64,000 bases of DNA from Acidimicrobiales bacterium mtb01 (GCA_004379135.1 NBNI01000002.1:62001-126000), one strand, 5' to 3'; counted from the first letter of the stretch, positions 26,405 through 33,907 are shown. Notes: a model not told the origin generated them from the letters alone. Translations and numbers: made by a program.

Positions 26405-26462
26405 CCGGGGTACCGCTCGGGGCTGGCGCGGGCGGAAAGGCCATCCCCGGTCGATACCCCGG
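26405..26462 (+). terminator. Large imperfect hairpin after recR
   Basis: Outer arms CCGGGGTA (26405-26412) and TACCCCGG (26455-26462) pair perfectly. Inner arms GGGGcTGG (26419-26426) and CCAtCCCC (26441-26448) pair with one mismatch, and most of the six bases between them also pair. There is no T run, so it is either a factor-assisted terminator or a structured RNA. The 150 bases between it and the end of the thiolase gene hold no convincing gene. Confidence 0.45.
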
Positions 26463-26613
26463 ATCAACGGAGACGGCGGGACCGCCCCTGTATGACGATC
26501 AGGTTACGAATATGACGGAACCAGTGCAAGAATTAACTCTGAGCAGGTGTTTTCCGCCCGTTCAGTATGACGACATGTCGGCTCGCCGGCCCGAGTAGGA
26601 ACCGGATCGCGGG

Positions 26614-27795
26614 TCAGAGGGCCCGAATGATCAGGGCATCGCCCTGGCCGCCGCCGCCGCACAGGGCGGCCGCCCCGAGTCCGCCGCCGCGACGACGGAG
26701 TTCGTGGAGCAAGGTGAGCGCGATGCGGTTGCCGCTCATGCCGATCGGGTGACCGAGGGCGATCGCGCCGCCGTTCACGTTGGTGATCTCGTCGGTGATC
26801 CCGAGGTCGGCCATCGACGCGATTCCGACGGCAGCGAACGCTTCGTTGAGTTCGAACAACTTCATGTCCGACACCTTGAGGTTCGCCTTGTGAAGCGCCT
26901 TCATGATCGCGCGACTCGGCTGTTGCAGCAGCGACGCGTTGTCGGGGCCGGCCACCATGCCGTAGCCGACCACTTGTCCGAGGGGCTGCACACTGCGGGC
27001 CTTCATCGCCCGTTCGGACATGATCACCATCGCCGAACCGCCGTCGCTGATCTGCGACGCGTTGGCGGCGGTGATGGTTCCTTCCTTGTCGAAGGCCGGC
27101 TTGAGCGTGCCGAGCGTGTCCATCGTGGTATCGGCGCGAACACCCTCGTCGTTCTTCACCAGAACCGGATCGCCCTTGCGCTGCGGAATGGCGACCTCGA
27201 CGATCTCGTCGGCCAACTTGCCGCTGGCGATGGCGGCGGCGGCCCGCTGGTTGCTCTTCATGGCGAAGTCGTCCTGCGCGGTGCGGGAGATTCCGCCGCC
27301 GTTGTAACGCTCGGTGCCGAGGCCCATGAGACACGCGTCGAACGCGCACCACAGGCCGTCGGCGATGATCGCGTCGCGCAGTTCGGTGTTGCCGTAGCGG
27401 AATCCGCCGCGTGCACCGGCCGCGATGTACGGAGCCTGCGTCATGCTCTCCATGCCGCCGGCGATCACGATGTCGGCGTCGCCGGCCTGGATCATCTGGT
27501 CGGCGAGATAGATCGCGTTGATTCCCGACAGGCACACCTTGTTGATGTTCACGGCTGGAACGCTCATCGGAATGCCGGCCTTGACAGCAGCCTGACGGCT
27601 CGGCACCTGACCTTGTCCGGCCATGAGGACCTGACCCATGATCACGTGCTCGACCTCGTTGGGCGCCACAACTGCGCGCTGCAGCGCCGCACTGATGGCG
27701 AAACCGCCCAAGTCGGCGGCGGTGAACGATGCGAGTGCGCCGCTCATCTTTCCGATGGGTGTGCGGGCTCCTGAAACGATGTACGACCCGGGCAT
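26614..27795 (-). CDS. Acetyl-CoA C-acetyltransferase (thiolase)
   Basis: 393 residues. The acylated cysteine is Cys88 in VCLSGINAI, and the C-terminal catalytic pair is in GGAIALGHPIGMSG (His) and CGGGGQGDA (Cys). GMESMTQAPY and NEAFAAV segments are typical of biosynthetic thiolases. It would condense two acetyl-CoA to acetoacetyl-CoA. ATG 27795 is preceded by AGAAAGG, a ribosome site, and by CAGACT on the minus strand (27824-27819) as -10 with a ~15-nt leader. Its position divergent from crotonyl-CoA carboxylase/reductase supports supply of the ethylmalonyl-CoA pathway or polyhydroxybutyrate. Confidence 0.94.
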   Translation of the reverse strand: MPGSYIVSGARTPIGKMSGALASFTAADLGGFAISAALQRAVVAPNEVEHVIMGQVLMAGQGQVPSRQAAVKAGIPMSVPAVNINKVCLSGINAIYLADQMIQAGDADIVIAGGMESMTQAPYIAAGARGGFRYGNTELRDAIIADGLWCAFDACLMGLGTERYNGGGISRTAQDDFAMKSNQRAAAAIASGKLADEIVEVAIPQRKGDPVLVKNDEGVRADTTMDTLGTLKPAFDKEGTITAANASQISDGGSAMVIMSERAMKARSVQPLGQVVGYGMVAGPDNASLLQQPSRAIMKALHKANLKVSDMKLFELNEAFAAVGIASMADLGITDEITNVNGGAIALGHPIGMSGNRIALTLLHELRRRGGGLGAAALCGGGGQGDALIIRAL

Positions 27796-27880
27796 GACGC
27801 GCCTTTCTGTTGACGACAAGTCTGGCCGGGAAGATCCTGGCCCGAGAAGGCCAAACTTACCCACGAGTAACAACGGGCGA

Positions 27881-27886
27881 TAAGTT
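27881..27886 (+). promoter_or_regulatory. -10 box of the ccr-epimerase operon
   Basis: TAAGTT, 6 nt before the ATG at 27893; leaderless arrangement. Confidence 0.45.
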
Positions 27887-27892
27887 CGCCGA

Positions 27893-29227
27893 ATGGAGCA
27901 AATTCGCGAGGCCATTCTCGGTGGGGCCGATTCCGCGGCCATCGCCGCCCTCCCCATCCCCACGCACTACCGGGCGGCCCATTTGCTGGCCTCGGAGACC
28001 GCGATGTTCGAGGGCATGCCGTCCGAGCAGAAGGACCCGCGTCGGAGTATCCACGTGAGCGACGTGCCGACGCCCGAACTCGCCCCCGACGAGGTGTACG
28101 TGGCGGTGATGGCGAGCAGCATCAACTTCAACACGGTCTGGTCGAGCATCTTCGAGCCGGTGTCGACGTTCGGGCCGATGAAGCGTTTGTCGCGCGACAG
28201 CGACTGGATGAAGCGGCACGATCAGCCGTACCAGGTGATCGGCAGCGACGGATCGGGCGTGGTCCTCGGGGTCGGATCGGCGGTGCGTCTGTGGAAGCCG
28301 GGCGATCACGTGACCATCCACTGCAATTTCGTCGACGATCAGGACAACACTGCGCACAACGATTCGATGTTGGCGGCCAACCAGCGCATCTGGGGATACG
28401 AATCGAATTTCGGCGGACTGGCCGATCTCTCCGTTGTGAAGGCCAACCAGCTCATGCCCAAGCCGGCCCACTTGTCGTGGGAGGAAGCCGCGGTCAACGC
28501 GCTCTGCAATTCCACGTCGTACCGCATGCTGGTGTCGCGCAACGGTGCGGCGATGAAGCAGGGCGACGTCGTCCTCATCTGGGGTGCGACCGGCGGTATC
28601 GGTGCGTACGCCACCCAATACGTGCTGAACGGTGGTGGCATTCCGGTGTGCGTGGTGTCGAATTCCGACAAGGCGCAGATCCTCCGCGACATGGGAGTCG
28701 AGGCGATCATCGACCGCAAGGCCGCCGGCTACAAGTTCTGGAAGGACGAGCACACTCACGACGAAGGCGAATGGCGCCGCCTCGGGAGCGACATCCGCGA
28801 TCTCGTCGGCGAGGATCCGGACATCGTGTTCGAGCATCCGGGCCGCTCCACGTTCGCGGCGTCGATGTACGTGGCCAAACGCGGTGGCACCATCGTGACG
28901 TGCGCGGCCACGAGTGGATTCATGATGGAGTTCGACAACCGCCACTTCTGGATGCGTCTGAAGAATCTCGTCGGTAGCCACTTCGCTAATTATCAGGAGT
29001 CGTGGCAGGCCAATCGCCTCATCGCCAAGGGCATGATCCATCCGGTCATCAGCCAGACCTTCGACCTCGAGAACGTCGGCGAGGCGGCGTACCAGGTGCA
29101 CCACAACATGCACGAGGGCAAGTTGGGTGTGCTGTGTCTGTCGCCCGAGCCCGGTCTCGGCGTGACCGATCCGGAGTTCCGCGCCAAGGTGGGCGAGGAG
29201 AACCTGTCCCGGTTCCGTCGTTCCTGA
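27893..29227 (+). CDS. ccr: Crotonyl-CoA carboxylase/reductase
   Basis: 444 residues of the MDR superfamily, full length for Ccr. The NADPH-binding loop is WGATGGIGAYATQY. Residues known to hold CO2 in characterised Ccr enzymes can be matched: Asn80 in INFNTVW, Glu170 in IWGYE, and His363 in GSHFANY; the phenylalanine next to the Glu is Tyr169 here. These make it a carboxylating rather than a simple enoyl reductase. It converts crotonyl-CoA, CO2 and NADPH to (2S)-ethylmalonyl-CoA. The epimerase gene follows after 22 bp. Confidence 0.96.
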   Translation: MEQIREAILGGADSAAIAALPIPTHYRAAHLLASETAMFEGMPSEQKDPRRSIHVSDVPTPELAPDEVYVAVMASSINFNTVWSSIFEPVSTFGPMKRLSRDSDWMKRHDQPYQVIGSDGSGVVLGVGSAVRLWKPGDHVTIHCNFVDDQDNTAHNDSMLAANQRIWGYESNFGGLADLSVVKANQLMPKPAHLSWEEAAVNALCNSTSYRMLVSRNGAAMKQGDVVLIWGATGGIGAYATQYVLNGGGIPVCVVSNSDKAQILRDMGVEAIIDRKAAGYKFWKDEHTHDEGEWRRLGSDIRDLVGEDPDIVFEHPGRSTFAASMYVAKRGGTIVTCAATSGFMMEFDNRHFWMRLKNLVGSHFANYQESWQANRLIAKGMIHPVISQTFDLENVGEAAYQVHHNMHEGKLGVLCLSPEPGLGVTDPEFRAKVGEENLSRFRRS

Positions 29228-29237
29228 GCGGTCGTGG

Positions 29238-29243
29238 CAGGCT
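29238..29243 (+). promoter_or_regulatory. Possible internal -10 box of the epimerase gene
   Basis: CAGGCT, 6 nt before the ATG at 29250; the same string and spacing precede the prepilin peptidase start. Confidence 0.35.
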
Positions 29244-29249
29244 GAGAAC

Positions 29250-29651
29250 ATGATCCTCACCGAAATCGACCACGTGGCCATCGCAGTGAAAGATCTCGAA
29301 GCGGCCATCGACTACTACAAGCGCGCGTTCGGCGCCACCGTCGATCATCGCGAAGTGGTCGAGAGCGACGGTGTGGAAGAGGCGTTGTTGAAAGTGGCCG
29401 AGAGCTACGTGCAGTTGCTCACGCCGACGCGTGACGACAGCCCGGTGGCCAAGGCGATCGAGAAGCGTGGCGAGGGCCTGCATCACATCGGGTATCGCGT
29501 GAATGATTGCGGTCAGGCTCTGGCGTCGATGGTGGCGGCCGGTGCCACGCCGATCGACAAGGCGCCGCGCCCGGGGAGTCGCGGGACGACCGTGGCGTTC
29601 ATCCACCCGAAGGGCAGCTTCGGGACCCTCATCGAACTCGTCCAGGAATGA
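29250..29651 (+). CDS. Methylmalonyl/ethylmalonyl-CoA epimerase
   Basis: 133 residues of the glyoxalase/VOC fold. Metal ligands are visible in IDHVAIAV (His), SYVQLL (Gln), LHHIGYRV (His) and TLIELVQ (Glu). It interconverts 2R and 2S forms of methylmalonyl-CoA and, in Ccr-containing organisms, ethylmalonyl-CoA. Position directly after ccr supports the ethylmalonyl-CoA role. Family length is usually 130-150 residues. No ribosome site is seen, but a CAGGCT box lies 6 nt upstream. Confidence 0.93.
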   Translation: MILTEIDHVAIAVKDLEAAIDYYKRAFGATVDHREVVESDGVEEALLKVAESYVQLLTPTRDDSPVAKAIEKRGEGLHHIGYRVNDCGQALASMVAAGATPIDKAPRPGSRGTTVAFIHPKGSFGTLIELVQE

Positions 29652-29684
29652 CCCACCCAGATCCACAAAGTTCGGCTGTGTTGT

Positions 29685-30869
29685 CTAGAGCGTGAGGACG
29701 ATCAGGCCTTTGAGGTATTCGGCTTCCGGGAAGTGCAACGGGATCGGGTGATCGGACGGTTGCCCCAGTCGTCCGACGATGTGCGCTTCGCGATTCGCAT
29801 CGACGGCCGCACCGGCCACGACTTTCTGGAACAGATCGCTCGACACCGCACCCGAACACGAATACGTGAACAGGAGTCCACCGGGGCGCAGCAACTTGAG
29901 AGCGAGCAGGTTGAGGTCCTTGTACGCGCGCGTGGCCCGGTCGACCTGATTCGGATTGTTGGCCAACTTGGGCGGATCGAGGACGATCAGGTCGAAACTG
30001 GCCCGCCGGTCGCGGAGCGACCGCAACTCGGTGAACGCGTCGGCCTCGACGAGATCGCCGATGTCCACATTGTTGGCGCGGGCGTTCGCTTCGGCCAGGC
30101 GCAGAGCGGGTCCGGACGAGTCGATGGTGGTGATGGAAGCCGCACCACCGCGGGCGGCGGCCACGCTGAATGATCCGGTGTAGCCGAACACGTTGAGCAC
30201 CGCTCGATCACGAGAGTGCCGCGCGACCAATCGGCGGCTGTCGCGTTGATCGATGTAGAAGCCCGTCTTGTGACCGTGTTCGACGTCGACGTGGAATCGA
30301 AGGTCGCCCTCCCGAGCCCAGACATCCGCCGGAAGCGAGCCGTGACGGACGCCGGTGCGCGGTTCGAGACCTTCACGCGATCGGTTGTCACCATCGCTCC
30401 GCTCGTACACGCACTCGACACCATCGAGGGACGCGAGCGCGGAGACCACCGCGTCGCGCCGTGCATCGACACCCACCGTCGTGATCTGGAAGACGACGAC
30501 CGGGCCGTATCGATCGACCACGAGCCCGGGTAACCCATCGGCCTCGCCGAAGACCAACCGAACGGCATCACCGTTGGCGATTCCGAGTCGATGTCGACGC
30601 TCGGCCGCGGCCGCCACGCGATTCGCCACGAAGTCGTCGTCGATCGACTGCTCGATGTCGAACGTCCACACGCGGGCTCGAATCGACGAATGGGGGCTGT
30701 ATGACGCGAGTGCCACAGGCCGATTCGCATCGTCGATCACGAGGACGGTGTCGCCCGGTTGCGGATCACCCGTCACGCGGTCGACCGAACCGCTCATGAT
30801 CCACGGATGGTGGCGACGCAGGCTGCGATCGCGACCGGCCTTGAGTCGAATCGTCGACTGGTCGCTCAC
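29685..30869 (-). CDS. Class I rRNA large-subunit methyltransferase (RlmI-like)
   Basis: 394 residues. An N-terminal PUA domain (~1-75; LKAGRDRSLRRHHPWIMSGSV) is followed by a linker domain with GLPGLVVDRYG, then a Rossmann SAM-binding domain (VLNVFGYTGSFSVAAARGGA) and the catalytic-region motif IVLDPPKLANNPNQ. This is the RlmI/YwbD architecture, which makes m5C on 23S rRNA; a DPPK rather than a PC-type motif is seen, as in RlmI. The GTG at 30869 is preceded by an AAGGTGAGG ribosome site. The start is divergent from the prepilin peptidase gene. Confidence 0.88.
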   Translation of the reverse strand: MSDQSTIRLKAGRDRSLRRHHPWIMSGSVDRVTGDPQPGDTVLVIDDANRPVALASYSPHSSIRARVWTFDIEQSIDDDFVANRVAAAAERRHRLGIANGDAVRLVFGEADGLPGLVVDRYGPVVVFQITTVGVDARRDAVVSALASLDGVECVYERSDGDNRSREGLEPRTGVRHGSLPADVWAREGDLRFHVDVEHGHKTGFYIDQRDSRRLVARHSRDRAVLNVFGYTGSFSVAAARGGAASITTIDSSGPALRLAEANARANNVDIGDLVEADAFTELRSLRDRRASFDLIVLDPPKLANNPNQVDRATRAYKDLNLLALKLLRPGGLLFTYSCSGAVSSDLFQKVVAGAAVDANREAHIVGRLGQPSDHPIPLHFPEAEYLKGLIVLTL

Positions 30870-30919
30870 GTCGGCCTCACCTTGATGCGAACTTGATCGA
30901 CAACGGTGGCGAGAGCGGT

Positions 30920-30925
30920 CAGGCT
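30920..30925 (+). promoter_or_regulatory. -10 box of the prepilin peptidase gene
   Basis: CAGGCT, 6 nt before the GTG at 30932. Confidence 0.35.
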
Positions 30926-30931
30926 CGGAGC

Positions 30932-31573
30932 GTGCAGGGACACGTTCTGACCGTAGTGCTCGGGGCCGCGCTCTCGGCGTTGGGCTGTGTCGTGATGTCG
31001 CGGGTCGTCGATTCGTTCGTGGATCGGCGCTCGATTTCGTGGCTTGCCCCGTTCGCGGCCGCGGTGGTCGCGGGGGTTCTCGTGACGCGAGCTCCCGACC
31101 CGTTGGTAGCGGTTGCGCTTTGCGTGTTCGCGTCCGCACTGGTGTCGTTGTGCGAGATCGACATCCGTGTGCGTCGTCTTCCGCGCGAGATCAGTTACAG
31201 CGCCTTCGCCATCTCGACGCCGTTGCTCGTGGCGAGTGCACTCGCGAACGACGATCCGCGTCGTGCCGCGATGGTGCTGGCCGGGTCGGTGATCTTCGGA
31301 CTCGTGATGTTGGGGTTGTACGCCGCGAGTCGGGGTGCGATGGGTGACGGCGACGTTCGAGTCGCTCCCCTCCTCGGCGCCTTCCTCGGTTACTGGTCGC
31401 CGGCTCTCGTGTTGGTGGCCTTGTTCGTGGCGTCGTTCTCTGCTGCGGTCGTGGGTGTCGGAGTCATGGCGCTCCGGCGTACCGGACGGGCCACGACGGT
31501 GGCCTTCGGGCCGTTCCTGGCGGTCGGCACCGTGGTCGCCATCGTGCTTGGTTCGAGTCCACAATGGTCGTGA
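30932..31573 (+). CDS. A24-family prepilin peptidase
   Basis: About 213 residues with seven or so hydrophobic helices. Two aspartates typical of type IV prepilin peptidases are visible: CEIDIRVRRLP (Dx6P pattern) and SRGAMGDGDVRVA (GxGD motif). The long N-terminal methylase domain is absent, as in TadV/CpaA-like enzymes. It would cleave pseudopilin leaders at the membrane. No pilin or secretion ATPase gene is nearby, so it is an orphan here. GTG 30932 is chosen from its -10 spacing; a TTG at 30893 would add 13 residues. Confidence 0.82.
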   Translation: MQGHVLTVVLGAALSALGCVVMSRVVDSFVDRRSISWLAPFAAAVVAGVLVTRAPDPLVAVALCVFASALVSLCEIDIRVRRLPREISYSAFAISTPLLVASALANDDPRRAAMVLAGSVIFGLVMLGLYAASRGAMGDGDVRVAPLLGAFLGYWSPALVLVALFVASFSAAVVGVGVMALRRTGRATTVAFGPFLAVGTVVAIVLGSSPQWS

Positions 31574-31577
31574 CGAG

Positions 31578-31596
31578 TGGTATCAAAGCGATACCA
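31578..31596. promoter_or_regulatory. Toxin-antitoxin operator overlapping the -10
   Basis: TGGTATC-AAAGC-GATACCA is a perfect 7-bp inverted repeat with a 5-base centre. TACCAT (31592-31597), a -10 box 7 nt before ATG 31605, lies in its right arm. Ribbon-helix-helix antitoxins usually bind such repeats and repress their own operon. Confidence 0.6.
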
Positions 31597-31604
31597 TCAA
31601 GGAG

Positions 31605-31808
31605 ATGGCCATGACCCTACGCCTCACCGACGACGAGCAGGCTGCCTTGCGGCAGCGCGCCGAAGCCGAGGGCATTTCGATGCAGGAGGCCGCCCGCCGG
31701 GCGGTGCGCGAATACGTCGCACGAACTGCTCATCGTGATCGGGTCGCCGAGGCGGCGAGCCGGATCATGACGGTTCACGCCGACGCCATCGAGCGCCTCG
31801 GCCAGTGA
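31605..31808 (+). CDS. Ribbon-helix-helix antitoxin (Doc partner)
   Basis: About 67 residues. The N-terminal strand and helices (TLRLTDDEQAALRQRAEAEGISMQEAARRAVREYV) fit a ribbon-helix-helix DNA-binding domain; the C-terminal helix probably neutralises the toxin. ATG 31605 has TACCAT 7 nt upstream (leaderless); ATG 31611 has AAGGAG 6 nt upstream, so either start could be used. The stop overlaps the toxin start (GTGA), the usual antitoxin-first order. The operator palindrome immediately upstream suggests autoregulation. Confidence 0.82.
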   Translation: MAMTLRLTDDEQAALRQRAEAEGISMQEAARRAVREYVARTAHRDRVAEAASRIMTVHADAIERLGQ

Positions 31809-32203
31809 GTCGCCCGGTCGAATACCTCGACCTCGACGACGTGTTGTCGCTGGCTCGAAGTCTGTTGGGTGATCCGCCTCCGATTCGCGACGTTGGTCTC
31901 CTGGGGTCGGCGGTCGCTCGACCGCAAACCTCGGTGTTCGGGGAGGATGCCTACCCCGATGTCCATTCGAAGGCGGCGGCCCTTCTTCAATCCATCGTCA
32001 ACAATCACCCTCTCGTCGACGGCAACAAGCGTTTGGGCTGGTTGGCCACCGCCGTCTTCCTCGAACTCAACGGGGTCCGAGCGTCGTCTGCCACCAACGA
32101 CGAGGTTTTCGACTTCGTGATCTGGGTGACCTCGTCCAATCCGGAACTCGACGCGATCGTCCACCGCCTTCGCCTTATCGTGGGTTCGGAGGTCGAATCG
32201 TGA
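31805..32203 (+). CDS. doc: Fic-family Doc-like toxin
   Basis: 132 residues of the death-on-curing family. The active-site loop reads HPLVDGNKRLGW, matching HxFx(D/A)(G/A)NKR with Leu for Phe. An N-terminal helix with YLDLDDVLSLARSLLG is typical of Doc. Doc phosphorylates EF-Tu in phage P1; related Fic proteins AMPylate targets. The RHH antitoxin lies upstream and overlaps by 4 bases. Its own stop overlaps the exonuclease start, so the toxin pair is translationally linked to a nuclease gene. Confidence 0.88.
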   Translation: MSRPVEYLDLDDVLSLARSLLGDPPPIRDVGLLGSAVARPQTSVFGEDAYPDVHSKAAALLQSIVNNHPLVDGNKRLGWLATAVFLELNGVRASSATNDEVFDFVIWVTSSNPELDAIVHRLRLIVGSEVES

Positions 32204-33093
32204 TCGTTCATCTGGTCGATGGCACGTACGAGCTGTACCGGCAGCACTACGGCCAGGCCGTGCGCTCGTCCGAGCCGTCCCCCAACGCGGCCACCGTCGG
32301 AGTGCTCAATTCCACGTTCCAATTGCTCTCCGACGGCGCCTCTTACATCGGCGTCGCGACCGATCATGTCATCGAGAGTTTCCGCAACGATCTGTGGGCC
32401 GGTTACAAGACATCGGAGGGAATGGAACCGGAGATCCTCACGCAGATTCCGATCCTCGAAGAGGCGCTGCGATCGATGGGTGTCGCGGTGTGGCCGATGG
32501 AGGAGTTCGAGGCCGACGACGCACTCGGATCGGCCGCCGCGGTTGCCGACCGCGACAAGCGCGTCGAGCAGGTTCAGATCTTCAGCCCCGACAAGGATCT
32601 CGGTCAGTGCGTTCGCGGTCGTCGCATCGTGCAGATCGACCGGCGAAAGATGGCCAAGGACGGAACCGGCCTCATCGACGAAGACGCGGTGCGCGAGAAG
32701 TTCGGCGTGGGGCCGGCGAGCATCGCCGACTGGCTCGGACTGGTGGGCGACACCGCCGATGGTTTTCCCGGTCTGAGCGGATGGGGAGCCAAGTCGGCTT
32801 CCGCGGTTCTCGCGCGTTACGAACGCATCGAGAACGTTCCCGACGCGGTGGGCGACTGGGACGTTCCCGGACTTCGTGGTGCCGCCAAGTTGGCCGAGTC
32901 GCTGTCGTCGCAACGCGACCTCGCGTTTCTCTTTCGCCAAGTGGCCACCATCGTCACCACGGTGCCGGTGGGTGGCGTCGACGACTGGCACTGGACGGGC
33001 CCGCGCGACGATTTCCGCGATTTCTGCAACGATCTCGGCGTACCGCGCCTGGCCGAGCGGGTCGCCGGTCTGGCCTCAGCACGCGGGCGGTAA
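32200..33093 (+). CDS. 5'-3' exonuclease, PolA N-terminal domain type
   Basis: 297 residues resembling the flap/5'-nuclease domain of DNA polymerase I without the polymerase. Acidic metal ligands can be seen in HLVDGTYELYR, in MEEFEADDALGSAAA (EADD) and in QIFSPDKDLGQCV; the H3TH region is GVGPASIADWLGLVGDTADGFPGLSGWGAKSA. Such stand-alone proteins process flaps or RNA primers. GTG 32200 overlaps the doc stop. The TAA stop is shared with a TAACCT box (33091-33096) that could drive the SRP RNA. Confidence 0.88.
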   Translation: MIVHLVDGTYELYRQHYGQAVRSSEPSPNAATVGVLNSTFQLLSDGASYIGVATDHVIESFRNDLWAGYKTSEGMEPEILTQIPILEEALRSMGVAVWPMEEFEADDALGSAAAVADRDKRVEQVQIFSPDKDLGQCVRGRRIVQIDRRKMAKDGTGLIDEDAVREKFGVGPASIADWLGLVGDTADGFPGLSGWGAKSASAVLARYERIENVPDAVGDWDVPGLRGAAKLAESLSSQRDLAFLFRQVATIVTTVPVGGVDDWHWTGPRDDFRDFCNDLGVPRLAERVAGLASARGR

Positions 33094-33096
33094 CCT
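33091..33096 (+). promoter_or_regulatory. -10 box upstream of SRP RNA
   Basis: TAACCT, sharing its TAA with the exonuclease stop; a start about 7 nt downstream would precede the SRP RNA stem by ~12 nt. Confidence 0.35.
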
Positions 33097-33115
33097 CACC
33101 CGTGCGTCATTCGGC

Positions 33116-33249
33116 TCCTGCCGGGTGAGGTGACGGTCGGGTCCTGTGCAACGGGTTCCCGTGAATCAGGTCAGGACCGGGAGGTAGCAGCCTTCAGCGG
33201 AACGGCTCGTGTGCCGCAGATCGCCTGGCCGTCACCTCATCCGGCAGGA
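33116..33249 (+). ncRNA. ffs: Bacterial SRP RNA (4.5S type)
   Basis: The conserved SRP core, caggtcaggaccgg followed by gaggtagcagcc (33167-33192), is present and matches the Ffh-binding hairpin of E. coli 4.5S RNA. The ends pair perfectly: 33116-33124 with 33241-33249 (9 bp) and 33127-33136 with 33229-33238 (10 bp). The exact mature ends are inferred from this stem. It joins Ffh in co-translational membrane targeting. It lies 16 bp before tRNA-Ser(GGA), so the two are probably one precursor. Confidence 0.88.
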
Positions 33250-33265
33250 ACGTGTCTGACCACCG

Positions 33266-33355
33266 GGAAGGATGCGAGAGCGGCCGAATCGGCAGCACTG
33301 GAAATGCTGTGACCTCGCAAGGGGTCCGTGGGTTCAAATCCCACTCCTTCCGCCA
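33266..33355 (+). tRNA. tRNA-Ser (anticodon GGA)
   Basis: Acceptor arms GGAAGGA (33266-33272) and TCCTTCC (33345-33351) pair; the anticodon stem CAGCA/TGCTG encloses CTGGAAA with anticodon GGA. A long variable arm and GTGGG-TTCAAAT-CCCAC T arm follow. CCA is encoded (33353-33355), and its final A is also the first base of the tadA start codon. Confidence 0.96.
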
Positions 33356-33801
33356 TGGACATCGAAGAAGCCATGCGTCGTGCGCTCGACGAAGCGCGAA
33401 CCGCGGCGAGTCGCGGTGACGTTCCCGTCGGTGCCGTCGTTCTCCATGAAGGTCGTGTGATCGCGGCTCGTCACAACGAGCGCGAAGCCACTTCCGATCC
33501 CACGGCCCACGCCGAGGTGCTGGCGCTGCGCGATGCCGCCGCGGCGCTCGGTCGTTGGCGCCTCGACGACTGCACCCTCGTGGTCACTCTCGAGCCGTGC
33601 GTGATGTGCGCGGGTGCACTCCTCAACGCTCGGATCGGCCACCTCGTGTACGGGGCGGCCGACTTGAAGGGCGGTGCGACGGCCAGCCTCTACAACGTGT
33701 GCTCCGACCCGCGCCTCAACCACAATCCCCCGGTCACGCACGGGATTCTGGGCGCCGACTCGGCGGCACTGCTCGAGCAGTTCTTCGCCGACCGCCGATA
33801 A
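33355..33801 (+). CDS. tadA: tRNA-specific adenosine deaminase
   Basis: 148 residues. The zinc site is TAHAEVLAL (His52, catalytic Glu54) and EPCVMCAGALLNAR (Cys82, Cys85). TadA makes inosine-34 in tRNA-Arg(ACG), required to read CGN codons. ATG 33355 is preferred: earlier in-frame starts would lie inside the tRNA-Ser body. There is no leader at all, because the A of ATG is the last base of the tRNA CCA. Translation may therefore use the unprocessed precursor or a leaderless 5' end. Two tRNA-Ser genes flank it closely. Confidence 0.95.
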   Translation: MDIEEAMRRALDEARTAASRGDVPVGAVVLHEGRVIAARHNEREATSDPTAHAEVLALRDAAAALGRWRLDDCTLVVTLEPCVMCAGALLNARIGHLVYGAADLKGGATASLYNVCSDPRLNHNPPVTHGILGADSAALLEQFFADRR

Positions 33802-33804
33802 CCT
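33799..33804 (+). promoter_or_regulatory. -10 box of tRNA-Ser(CGA)
   Basis: TAACCT, sharing TAA with the tadA stop, 8 nt before the tRNA 5' end. Confidence 0.35.
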
Positions 33805-33812
33805 CGATCGAC

Positions 33813-33900
33813 GGAAGGGTGCCCGAGCGGCCGAAGGGACACGCCTCGAAAGCGTGCGACGTGCAAGCGTCCGTGGGTTCAAATCCCACCCCTTCCGCCA
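33813..33900 (+). tRNA. tRNA-Ser (anticodon CGA)
   Basis: Acceptor arms GGAAGGG and CCCTTCC pair; anticodon stem CACGC/GCGTG encloses CTCGAAA with anticodon CGA. A long variable arm, the T arm GTGGG-TTCAAAT-CCCAC and an encoded CCA complete it. Confidence 0.96.
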
Positions 33901-33907
33901 GAGAGTG

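Noticed and set aside
26512-26598. 28-codon frame in the spacer after recR
   Set aside because: No ribosome site or -10 at the usual distance and no recognisable sequence; kept only as part of the structured spacer.
33328-33355. tadA start inside the tRNA-Ser
   Set aside because: The nine extra codons would be the tRNA T-arm sequence; TadA homologues start near the later ATG.
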